NCBI GenBank assembly: GCA_049578545.1
Contig: JBAUMF010000005.1
Span: 1 to 6,057, forward strand
Length of the DNA: 6,057 bases
Direction of reading: 5' to 3'
DNA from: DASQBT01 sp049578545
Lineage (GTDB): Bacteria; Pseudomonadota; Gammaproteobacteria; Burkholderiales; Thiobacillaceae
Shown here in pieces: positions 1 to 5,603 of the stretch (position 1 is its first letter; every line of letters begins with the position of its first letter). Below the pieces are notes generated by a model. It had not been told where the DNA came from. It made no database searches and saw nothing but the letters and a program-made list of their open reading frames with translations. Both the position numbers and the translations under genes were made by a program.

Positions 1-76
1 GGCGGGCGTTCTCGTTCTCCTCGCCAGCGGCTTTCACCAACGCCAGGAGTTCGCGCTCCAGTTGCTCGATGTTCAT
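1..76 (-). CDS. Partial unknown gene of the leftward mobilisation operon (5' end only)
   Basis: Only the first 25 codons lie inside the window; the gene continues past the left edge. The minus-strand ATG at 76-74 overlaps the TGA stop of the 206-aa gene (73-75) in an ATGA arrangement typical of translational coupling, so the two are almost certainly co-transcribed. The visible N-terminus (MNIEQLERELLALVKAAGEE, then acidic/Asn-rich residues) is hydrophilic and looks helical or coiled-coil-like. It has no signal peptide and no P-loop, so it does not resemble the start of a TraL/ParA-type ATPase, which occupies this operon position in RP4. No function can be assigned. The overlap supports the gene being real; its identity is open. 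Confidence 0.6.
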   Translation of the reverse strand, partial: MNIEQLERELLALVKAAGEENENAR

Positions 77-693
77 GCGGTGCGACCCGCAAGTTCAAGC
101 AGTGGCTTAACGAGGCCGGCGACATTGGCGTGCGTGATCCCGTCATCACCCAGCGCTTCCACGACATCATTCAGGATGGTTTGAACAGGTTCTCCCGCCT
201 TGAGACGTCGCAGGACTTTTGGCCATAGTGCATCGCATCGATCCTGGATGTTCTGGGACTCAACCCGTTTGATGTCACGCCCGATTTCTCTGCTCATCCG
301 GACCAGCGGGTCAGGGTGCAGATAATAGGGTTCGAGGAAACGCCGTGCCGTCCGCGCGCTTAACCCTGCCGTGCAAAGCTGTTTCATCAATTCACTACGT
401 GATATCCCGTCCCTGGCCAGGGAGACAATGGTTTGCTTCAGCGCAGTCAGTTCACGTTGCGGATCCCGGCCTCGCCTCCTCAGCACATCGACCAGATCCG
501 TCCGGGGCAAATACGTATGGGCGTGCTCAAGAATCCGGTGAGCCGTTCGTGCCGGAATCCCGGCGTCCTTCATGAAGTTGACCAATTCCTTCCTCGACGC
601 CCGTGCCCGGATACTCCGTTCGATCGCAGGAGCGATCCTGTCCAATGCCGCCTGGATGAGCGGGCTCAGGGGTCTGCCTTTCTTTGCTGACAT
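73..693 (-). CDS. Hypothetical protein with repeated HTH-like units, divergent from the relaxase operon
   Basis: This 206-aa, basic, soluble protein has no signal peptide or membrane segment, and I do not recognise a named family. It carries an internal duplication. Residues about 20-57 and 84-121 align with a 65-residue offset, sharing the pattern S-R-x-E-L, then A-G-(I/L)-x-A-R-T-A-x-R-x-L-E (S33/R34/E36/L37 with A44-G45 and A48-R49-T50-A51, against S98/R99/E101/L102 with A109-G110 and A113-R114-T115-A116). Residues about 158-199 look like a third, weaker copy. The A-R-T-A-x-R segment resembles the recognition half of a helix-turn-helix, so DNA binding is inferred. The gene is transcribed away from the candidate oriT, in the position of traK in RP4 or mobC in pTF-FC2, which makes an oriT-binding accessory protein or a regulator the best guess. 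The ATG at 693 lies inside a 12-bp palindrome and has no clear Shine-Dalgarno. The stop overlaps the next gene's ATG. Confidence 0.8.
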   Translation of the reverse strand: MSAKKGRPLSPLIQAALDRIAPAIERSIRARASRKELVNFMKDAGIPARTAHRILEHAHTYLPRTDLVDVLRRRGRDPQRELTALKQTIVSLARDGISRSELMKQLCTAGLSARTARRFLEPYYLHPDPLVRMSREIGRDIKRVESQNIQDRCDALWPKVLRRLKAGEPVQTILNDVVEALGDDGITHANVAGLVKPLLELAGRTA

Positions 694-698
694 GTCAG
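687..698. repeat. 12-bp perfect palindrome over the start codon of the 206-aa gene
   Basis: CTGACATGTCAG is its own reverse complement, and its central CAT/ATG contains the start codon of the leftward gene. This position would suit an autoregulatory operator or a small mRNA hairpin limiting initiation. The palindrome is seen directly; the role is inferred. Confidence 0.45.
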
Positions 699-761
699 GT
701 GTCCGTGGTGCGATAACACCTCTAATCCACCGACAGGGAAATCAGCATCCTTTCCGCTGAC

Positions 762-786
762 TCAATTCAAAAGAAATTGACGTCAA
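762..786. repeat. Overlapping inverted repeats in the divergent intergenic region
   Basis: TCAATT (762-767) and AATTGA (775-780) form an inverted repeat around a 7-nt A-rich spacer. The second arm runs into the perfect 10-bp palindrome TTGACGTCAA (777-786). The cluster lies 70-95 bp upstream of the leftward start codon, in the most AT-rich stretch of the region. It is a candidate operator or accessory-protein binding site controlling the leftward operon. Function is inferred. Confidence 0.4.
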
Positions 787-931
787 GCTCCACTTATTCG
801 ACGGATTGCCACCGGATTCCAACCGCACGCTACTCGATCTGAAAGTTTTATCCACCGACCTGAAGATATTTCACGCGACCTCAAAAATTTCCGGCGGGGG
901 GTCACTTCTGGCACGCGTACAAGGTAAGGGT

Positions 932-990
932 TGTCCGGACAGGTTTCCCATGGACGGCCGATGGCCGTACCTTGGAAACGCTATCCGCCC
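932..990 (+). other. oriT: Candidate origin of transfer (oriT), IncP/MOBP-like
   Basis: An imperfect 17-bp inverted repeat has arms 943-959 (GTTTCCCATGGACGGCC) and 963-979 (GGCCGTACCTTGGAAAC), pairing at 14 of 17 positions around a 3-nt centre. It is followed directly by GCTATCCGCCC (980-990). In RP4 the TraJ-bound inverted repeat is likewise followed directly by CTATCCTG|CCC, where TraI nicks. The sequence here matches that motif with one T missing, which puts the predicted nick on the plus strand between 987 and 988. A perfect 10-bp palindrome TGTCCGGACA (932-941) abuts the left arm. The site lies about 125 bp upstream of a TraJ-like and TraI-like gene pair and between divergent operons, exactly where RP4-type systems keep oriT. 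The exact nick position is inferred. Confidence 0.75.
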
Positions 991-1096
991 AACCACCTGG
1001 TCAGGCTGCGCCCGACACCCGCTGACTGTCCTTTCTCCGCGCTGCGCTTGTCGCAAGAAGAATGGCCGGATTTCCGCCCTCAAGGATTGCAGAAGG

Positions 1097-1106
1097 AAGG
1101 AGGAGG
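1097..1106 (+). promoter_or_regulatory. Strong Shine-Dalgarno that fixes the TraJ-like start
   Basis: AAGGAGGAGG-type purine sequence with AGGAGG at 1101-1106 lies 5 nt before the ATG at 1112. It selects this ATG over in-frame upstream codons and gives a protein of normal family length. Confidence 0.75.
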
Positions 1107-1111
1107 CAGCC

Positions 1112-1420
1112 ATGACCAGCAGGACACGCATTGAGTTTCGCTGTAGCGAGATGGAGCGCCAGACAATCAGCGACAAGGCAAATGCCGCAGCGTTGACGCT
1201 CAGTGAGTTCGTGCGCCGCGCTGCCCTGGGCCGGAAAATTCTGCCGATCACCGACCGCGAGATGGTGGGTGAGCTGTGCCGGCTCGGTGCCATGCTCAAG
1301 CACTTCTATCCCAGGAACGCCAACTGGACGACCGAAGAAAAGCGCCGCTACTGGGCGGGCCATGAACAGTTGATGACGTTAGCCAGGTCAATTGAGAACC
1401 GGATCAAGGGTGAGGCGTGA
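1112..1420 (+). CDS. traJ: TraJ/MobC-type relaxosome accessory protein (ribbon-helix-helix)
   Basis: This 102-aa protein is an oriT-recognition protein of the RP4 TraJ / R64 NikA / MobC type. Such proteins bind the inverted repeat next to nic and recruit the relaxase. The N-terminal half (about residues 5-40) has the ribbon-helix-helix layout: a short strand (R-I-E-F-R-C), a charged first helix, A-A-A-L-T-L-S-E-F-V-R-R-A-A-L-G as the loop and second helix. It is followed by a V-G-E-L-C-R-L-G-A-M-L-K segment resembling the L-x-R-x-G-x-x-L-K region of RP4 TraJ. The start rests on the AGGAGG at 1101-1106. The stop (1418-1420) overlaps the GTG start of the relaxase (1417-1419), so translation of the two is coupled. 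In pTF-FC2 the equivalent gene is called mobB, and databases may label it MobC; the symbol is by analogy. The family call is firm, and direct binding to 943-979 is inferred. Confidence 0.85.
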   Translation: MTSRTRIEFRCSEMERQTISDKANAAALTLSEFVRRAALGRKILPITDREMVGELCRLGAMLKHFYPRNANWTTEEKRRYWAGHEQLMTLARSIENRIKGEA

Positions 1421-3288
1421 TCGGCAAGGTCATCACCCTGGTCAAGAGCGGGCCCGCACGGGGTGGATTTCGTGAGGCAGTCAAGTACATAACGCGCAAC
1501 GATCCTGATGAACTGGACACATCACAGGAGCCTATCGCATCGTCTGAGATGGGGGTGGTCAACCTGGATGCCGACCTGGACACACCGGACGATCTGAAGC
1601 GTGTCTGGTTAGCCATGAATGCCACCGCATTGAAATCGAGACGCTTCAAGGGTAATCCGGTGTATCACCTCGCCATCAACTGGATGGAGGGTGAACACCC
1701 TGAGCGGAAGCAGGTCGAACACGTGGTCGGTCATGTCATGAACGCCTTGGGCATGGCCGAATGCGAAGCCCTTTGGGCCATGCACCGCGATACCGGGAAT
1801 GATCATGTGCACTTGATCGTGAATCGCGTCCATCCTGAACGGGCCATCGTTATGGGCCCTCCGCGCTTTGATTACCTGGTGATTGATCGTGCGATGCGGG
1901 AACTCGAACTGGCCCAGGGATGGCGCCATGCACCCGGGCCCTACGTGGTCATCCCTCATGAAGGCGGGGCACCCGAGATTGTGCGGCTGTCCCGGGCCGA
2001 GCGGCGAGCACGCGGGCTGATGAAGGATAGCCGGTCCTCTTTCCAGCATTTCACCGACCTTGACGTCGAAGCCGACGACAATTCCAAATCTGCAACCAGC
2101 CAGCGTGCCTACCGGGCCACCCGCAATCAGGGGGCCCCCTCGTTTCAGGAATGGGTTGCCGGTGAGCCGGCGCGTGCACTGGCTCAGGCCCTGAAAGATC
2201 CGGGCGCTAACTGGAAATTGGTCCACCAGACCCTGGCCGGGTCGGGTCTTCGTCTGGAACGCAAAGGCTCTGGCATGGTGATTACCACCATGCTGGGAGA
2301 CCGGGTGTTGGCGGCCAAAGCGTCCCAGCTTGGCCGCTGGGCCAGCAAAGGGGCGCTGGAGAAACGCCTCGGTCCCTATGAGTTGCCGGTGGAGTATGAC
2401 GTCAAGGCCACCGACGAAAGCTATGCCGGATTCCTTAAGGCATGCCACCAGGGTCGGGAAGATTCCGAAGAAAATCCGACCTCAGGTGATGATGGGAGGC
2501 GCAAGGTTCAACGAGAACTTCGGGCACGAGCACGACGTGATCTGTATGAACGATTCAATCAGGAACAACAGACCCTGACGTCAAGACGCAAGGACGAGCG
2601 ACTGGCGCTTCAGAAACGACACCGGCAGGAGAGGGAAGGCCTGCGGCTTCTCACCCGATCGCAACGGAGTCGCTATATGGCAGTGCAGAAAGCATCCGGC
2701 GTGCATCCGAGAATAGCCGCATCCCTCTGGTCGTTCATGGCCGCGCAGGAACGGGAGGTCATGCTGAAGCGCCATGCGAATGAACGGACAGCGCTGAGGC
2801 TCCACATTCCCGGTACCCAGGTCTGGCGGGAATGGCTGATACACCAGGCAGAGCAGGGCGATGACGCGGCCAAAACTGCGTTGCGTGGCATTCGGTACCG
2901 GGAGCAGCGGAAGAGGAATCAGCATCAGAACGGGATTGTGGGCGAGGATCTGGAGTCCTTGCGGCCAGTGCTGGTTGGTCTCAGGACAAAAGTCGATACG
3001 CAACACTTGCGAATCCATTACTTGAGCGACGCGGGGCAAACTCTCTTCACTGATTCCGGCTCCCGCATCGACGTGCACGACAAGGGTGATAAAACCCTGG
3101 AGGCTGCCCTGCGGGTGGCGGCACAGAAATTCGGTGGATCAGTGGAAATTACCGGATCGGCAGAATTCAGGAAACGGGCAACCGAGGTGGCGGCGAGGTT
3201 GGGAGTGAGGGTCAGAAATGAAGATCTGAAAAACGCGTGGGAGAGGGCGCATCGCTGCACTCTGACCCAGAGTTACCTGGAGCGATAG
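1417..3288 (+). CDS. traI: MOBP (TraI/MobA-type) relaxase with C-terminal LPD7 domain
   Basis: This 623-aa DNA strand transferase nicks oriT and stays covalently bound to the 5' end during conjugative transfer. The relaxase domain occupies about residues 1-170. Motif I is A-V-K-Y-I-T with the catalytic Tyr24, matching Tyr22 of RP4 TraI. A V-Y-H-L-A-I-N-W block at 82-89 corresponds to the conserved strand after motif II. Motif III is H123-x-D125-T-x-N128-x-H130-x-H132-x3-N136, the metal-binding signature. Residues about 360-425 are highly charged (Arg/Glu/Gln-rich) and probably form a long helix or coiled coil. Residues about 525-610 match the LPD7 domain found in many relaxases (F-T-D-x-G-x-R-I-x-V-H-D, A-A-Q-K-F-G-G, T-G-S-A-E-F). 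All key residues are present and the frame is intact. The start is GTG, overlapping the upstream TGA (GTGA). It is somewhat shorter than RP4 TraI (732 aa). No coupling protein or mating-pair gene follows, so transfer would need a helper system. Confidence 0.93.
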   Translation: MIGKVITLVKSGPARGGFREAVKYITRNDPDELDTSQEPIASSEMGVVNLDADLDTPDDLKRVWLAMNATALKSRRFKGNPVYHLAINWMEGEHPERKQVEHVVGHVMNALGMAECEALWAMHRDTGNDHVHLIVNRVHPERAIVMGPPRFDYLVIDRAMRELELAQGWRHAPGPYVVIPHEGGAPEIVRLSRAERRARGLMKDSRSSFQHFTDLDVEADDNSKSATSQRAYRATRNQGAPSFQEWVAGEPARALAQALKDPGANWKLVHQTLAGSGLRLERKGSGMVITTMLGDRVLAAKASQLGRWASKGALEKRLGPYELPVEYDVKATDESYAGFLKACHQGREDSEENPTSGDDGRRKVQRELRARARRDLYERFNQEQQTLTSRRKDERLALQKRHRQEREGLRLLTRSQRSRYMAVQKASGVHPRIAASLWSFMAAQEREVMLKRHANERTALRLHIPGTQVWREWLIHQAEQGDDAAKTALRGIRYREQRKRNQHQNGIVGEDLESLRPVLVGLRTKVDTQHLRIHYLSDAGQTLFTDSGSRIDVHDKGDKTLEAALRVAAQKFGGSVEITGSAEFRKRATEVAARLGVRVRNEDLKNAWERAHRCTLTQSYLER

Positions 3289-3480
3289 TGGGTTTGCAAA
3301 ATGGTGGCGGGGCTTGTTCGCATCCGCTGAATTCAAGAATCGAATTTATGAATCCTGAGAAAGGCAGCATAATCACCACGACTTATTTGTCCTCGATACT
3401 GGACCTCACTCATATCGACCCAAACAGCGTGGTGTATAAAGTCAGACTTGCTACAGACGCGTTCGTAATACTTCCCAACC
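3289..3480. other. Short spacer between relaxase and UPF0149-like gene
   Basis: No convincing gene or rho-independent terminator was found. A TATAAA box at 3435-3440 is a possible -10 for the downstream gene, but no good -35 stands at the expected distance. A 49-codon frame from ATG 3348 overlaps the next gene's start and has no ribosome binding site; I do not call it. Confidence 0.4.
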
Positions 3481-4485
3481 ATGTACACAGAAGATGACCT
3501 GATTTATTCGCCATTGCAGCAAACCTGCACAGTGGGCGAGCACGAGATCGAGATACACATCTACAGGATGTTGCATACAGGCTGGACACTGGAAGTGCGA
3601 GATGTTTTTGGCAATTCCACCGTATGGGATGACGAATTTGCCACCGATCGAGCGGCTCTGGACGAAGTTCTGCGGACCATCCGTGCGGAAGGCATTGAGA
3701 CCCTGATTGGGGAGCCTTCGAGCCATACCCAGGAAGACCAGCCGGACGTGGCCTCCAGCCCACTGCCTCTGGCCTCACCGCTGTCCGATGAGGAAGTGGC
3801 CGAACTGGACAGCTTTCTGGTATCTGACGCCACGTCAGACGAAACAATGTCCCTGGACACCCTGGATGGCTATCTGACCGCCATCATCATTGGCCCGACC
3901 ACGTTGACCATGAGCCAGTGGTATTCCGGTATCTGGGGTGACCAGGAAGACGATGCTCCTCACTTCGAGACCATGGAAGACGCGCAGCACATCATGGAGC
4001 TGATCATGCGTCATTACAACGGGATCATCTGGAGCCTGCAGGATGATCCAGATTCCCACGAGCCGATATTCCACTTCAGGACCCAGGAAGGGGACACCCG
4101 AGAATTCGTTGATGGTGAGATGTGGGCCTACGGTTTCATGCAGGGTCTGGAGCTTTGCAGGCAGGACTGGAAAGCACTGTTTGACGACGCGCGTGGGGCT
4201 GAATGGTTAAACCCGATCCGATTGTTGGGGGCGGATGACCTCACCGAGGAAGAAGACGCATTAACACTCACACCCGAACAGCGCGAAGAAATCGCGAATA
4301 ATATTCCAGCGTCCGTGGCGGCAATTTATCGCTTCTGGCTACCCTATCGTCAAGCCATCCATGAACTGGTATTGAGCGAGACCTACAGGCGTGACTATCC
4401 GAAGGTGGGAAGGAATGATCCGTGCCCATGTGGCAGCGGCAAGAAATTCAAGAAATGCTGTGGCATGGCGGGAACGCTACATTGA
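3481..4485 (+). CDS. UPF0149 (YecA/YgfB-like) protein with N-terminal extension and SEC-C zinc motif
   Basis: This 334-aa, strongly acidic cytosolic protein has three parts. Residues 1-79 form a compact region of alternating strands and a helix (around E-I-E-I-H-I-Y, G-W-T-L-E-V-R-D, then A-A-L-D-E-V-L-R-T-I) that I do not recognise as a named domain. A Ser/Pro/Gln-rich linker covers about 80-98. A UPF0149 helical domain spans about 99-230, with the family-like M-S-L-D-T-L-D-G-Y-L-T-A and W-A-Y-G-F-M-Q-G-L-E segments. The C-terminus ends in a SEC-C motif G-R-N-D-P-C315-P-C317-G-S-G-K-K-F-K-K-C326-C327-G, the zinc-binding module also found in SecA and YecA. E. coli YecA is about 221 aa, so this protein carries about 110 extra residues. 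Family members can contact ribosomes or SecA-like partners, but no reaction is established here. The ATG at 3481 has no clear Shine-Dalgarno. The gene stands 192 bp from the relaxase and may or may not share its transcript. Confidence 0.88.
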   Translation: MYTEDDLIYSPLQQTCTVGEHEIEIHIYRMLHTGWTLEVRDVFGNSTVWDDEFATDRAALDEVLRTIRAEGIETLIGEPSSHTQEDQPDVASSPLPLASPLSDEEVAELDSFLVSDATSDETMSLDTLDGYLTAIIIGPTTLTMSQWYSGIWGDQEDDAPHFETMEDAQHIMELIMRHYNGIIWSLQDDPDSHEPIFHFRTQEGDTREFVDGEMWAYGFMQGLELCRQDWKALFDDARGAEWLNPIRLLGADDLTEEEDALTLTPEQREEIANNIPASVAAIYRFWLPYRQAIHELVLSETYRRDYPKVGRNDPCPCGSGKKFKKCCGMAGTLH

Positions 4486-4747
4486 GTCTGGGTGAACGTG
4501 TTCAGATTTGAGAGGTCATCTTTTAAGCTTGTCCCCCGTCAGCAGTCCGGAATTAGTGGTTCAACACAACACGAAGCCAAGCGGGCATTTGGGCGGTGGA
4601 CGTCAGTTGTAGGTTGTACACCGGCCAGTCAATTTGATTGCCAGCGTGACAGGTCGTTGGCCGCCGCCGGCGTCATGCGCAAATCAGGTCCGCTATGCGC
4701 CGCACACCTGCCGTTGGTTGAAATTCATGATTTGTGGCTGCTTTCAA

Positions 4748-4766
4748 GGTAGGCGCTCAACCTACC
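4748..4766. repeat. 6-bp hairpin, 7-nt loop
   Basis: GGTAGG (4748-4753) pairs with CCTACC (4761-4766) around CGCTCAA. No T-run follows on either strand, so it is not a canonical terminator. The nearby ACCTG-T-CAGGT (4773-4783) adds a second small inverted repeat. Confidence 0.4.
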
Positions 4767-4813
4767 GGCCCAACCTGTCAGGTGGCTACGTGTAAAGGCT
4801 ATGGGGGCTTAGT

Positions 4814-4832
4814 GAACGGATCGCTGCCGTTC
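4814..4832. repeat. 6-bp perfect hairpin upstream of the GST gene
   Basis: GAACGG (4814-4819) pairs with CCGTTC (4827-4832) around ATCGCTG. Flanking G- and C-runs (4803-4807 and 4833-4835) could extend the stem with a bulge. There is no T-tract on either side. It could be an RNA structure at the end of the preceding transcript or a protein-binding site; the role is unknown. Confidence 0.4.
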
Positions 4833-4881
4833 CCCTGAAACCAACAACGGGCAAGAGATCAGCCATTTCAGCCGCTCGCTT

Positions 4882-4908
4882 TTGACAATCAACACCGTCA
4901 AGTATTAT
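4882..4908 (+). promoter_or_regulatory. Probable sigma-70-type promoter for the GST gene
   Basis: A perfect TTGACA (4882-4887) and TATTAT (4903-4908, one mismatch to TATAAT) are separated by 15 bp, slightly short of the optimal 17. Initiation near 4915 would leave a leader of about 65 nt. It is the best promoter-like pair I found in the window; its activity is inferred. Confidence 0.5.
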
Positions 4909-4979
4909 GAGTTCTGGTGACCCCACCCCAACGGCATCAAGGTTAGATACTTCTCGTTGGTAACCAAGACGGATGACAG

Positions 4980-5603
4980 ATGAATAAGCTGAAGTTAACC
5001 TATTTCGACTTCTCCGGTGGACGAGCTGAGCCTGCAAGGCTAGCCATGCATATCGGCAGAATTCCGTTTGAAGACCATCGGTTTGCATCCAAGGATTTCG
5101 CCGAAATCCGTAAGACCACCCCGCTGAATCAGGTGCCGACCCTTCACGTGAATGATGTGCAGGTCACCCAAAGTGACGCAATTACACGCTATGTCGGGAA
5201 ACTGGCCGGCCTGTATCCCGTAGATGAGTTTCAGGCCTTGTTATGCGATGAGGTCATGGGCGCGCTGGAAGACATCAATGTCAAGATTGGGGCAACTTTC
5301 GGGATGGAGGGAGATGCCCTGAAGGGTGCCAGAGATGCCTTGGCAACAGTTACATTGCCCCGATATTTACGATGGCTCCAGAATCAGCTTGAAAACCATG
5401 GTGGCGAGTATTTCGCTGACAATCGTCTGACCATCGCCGACCTGAAGGCCCTCGTGATTCTACGCTGGCTTAGCGGAGGCGTTCTGGATCACATTCCGAA
5501 AGGTTTGGTTGCAGTCGAGGCACCCAAGCTCGTGGAATATATGAATCGCATAGCCGTGCTTCCGGCAATCGCGCAATACTATGCAAAACGTCCTGCATCG
5601 TAA
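4980..5603 (+). CDS. Glutathione S-transferase (sigma/alpha/mu/pi-like, Tyr-type)
   Basis: This 207-aa cytosolic enzyme, of normal GST length, is expected to conjugate reduced glutathione to electrophiles or act as a thiol isomerase or peroxidase. The N-terminal thioredoxin-like domain (about 1-80) opens with L-T-Y8-F-D-F-S-G-G-R-A-E-P-A-R-L. In Tyr-type GSTs the Tyr in this place activates the glutathione thiol. The cis-proline is P53 in N-Q-V-P-T-L, and Q64-S65-D66 is the gamma-glutamyl-binding turn before A-I-T-R-Y. The all-helical C-terminal domain (about 86-205) contains the hydrophobic-staple/N-cap motif L-T-I-A-D-L (150-155). These traits are closest to the sigma-like class of soil and marine bacteria rather than the Ser/Cys beta class; the substrate is unknown. 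The ATG at 4980 has only a weak Shine-Dalgarno (GGA at 4972-4974). It stands alone with its own promoter-like sequence, and no catabolic operon surrounds it. Confidence 0.92.
   Translation: MNKLKLTYFDFSGGRAEPARLAMHIGRIPFEDHRFASKDFAEIRKTTPLNQVPTLHVNDVQVTQSDAITRYVGKLAGLYPVDEFQALLCDEVMGALEDINVKIGATFGMEGDALKGARDALATVTLPRYLRWLQNQLENHGGEYFADNRLTIADLKALVILRWLSGGVLDHIPKGLVAVEAPKLVEYMNRIAVLPAIAQYYAKRPAS

Larger units (their letters stand above)
694..1111. other. Divergent intergenic region of the mobilisation module
   Basis: This stretch of about 420 bp separates the leftward and rightward operons and holds the candidate oriT plus the palindromes listed separately. A 10-nt direct repeat ATCCACCGAC occurs at 725-734 and 850-859. 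The segment around 840-890 is comparatively AT-rich, as is common beside relaxosome assembly sites. An open frame continues upstream of the TraJ-like start to about 806, but it crosses the oriT repeat and reads as random sequence, so I treat it as non-coding. I could not identify a clear -35/-10 pair for either operon. Confidence 0.6.
4486..4979. other. Gene-free stretch with several small hairpins
   Basis: About 490 bp without a recognisable gene. An open frame from GTG 4492 to 4752 encodes 86 residues with no family resemblance and no ribosome binding site. The region contains hairpins at 4748-4766, 4773-4783 and 4814-4832, plus an 8-bp long-range inverted repeat (GTAGGTTG at 4609-4616 with CAACCTAC at 4758-4765). 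It ends with a promoter-like pair ahead of the glutathione transferase gene. No integron attC core (GTTRRRY/RYYYAAC) could be aligned convincingly. Confidence 0.5.

Noticed and set aside
806..1111. 102-codon upstream extension of the traJ-like frame
   Set aside because: It runs through the oriT-like inverted repeat and has a Cys/Arg/Pro-rich random composition. The strong AGGAGG sits just before ATG 1112, and the shorter protein matches family length.
871..1363. Two minus-strand open frames opposite oriT and traJ
   Set aside because: They are antisense to a well-supported gene, lack ribosome binding sites and have low-complexity Arg/Ser/Ala composition.
1609..2448. 279-codon minus-strand open frame
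   Set aside because: It is the antisense shadow of the relaxase catalytic region, rich in His/Gly/Pro with no family resemblance.
3348..3497. 49-codon plus-strand frame ending inside the UPF0149-like gene
   Set aside because: There is no Shine-Dalgarno and no recognisable family. The ILPNHVH stretch recalls REP-type transposases but comes without the rest of that domain.
4492..4752. 86-codon frame from GTG after the UPF0149-like gene
   Set aside because: No ribosome binding site, no family similarity, and no coding-like composition.
4600..4790. Possible integron attC site
   Set aside because: The inverted repeats do not end in GTTRRRY/RYYYAAC cores and the layout does not fit a gene cassette.
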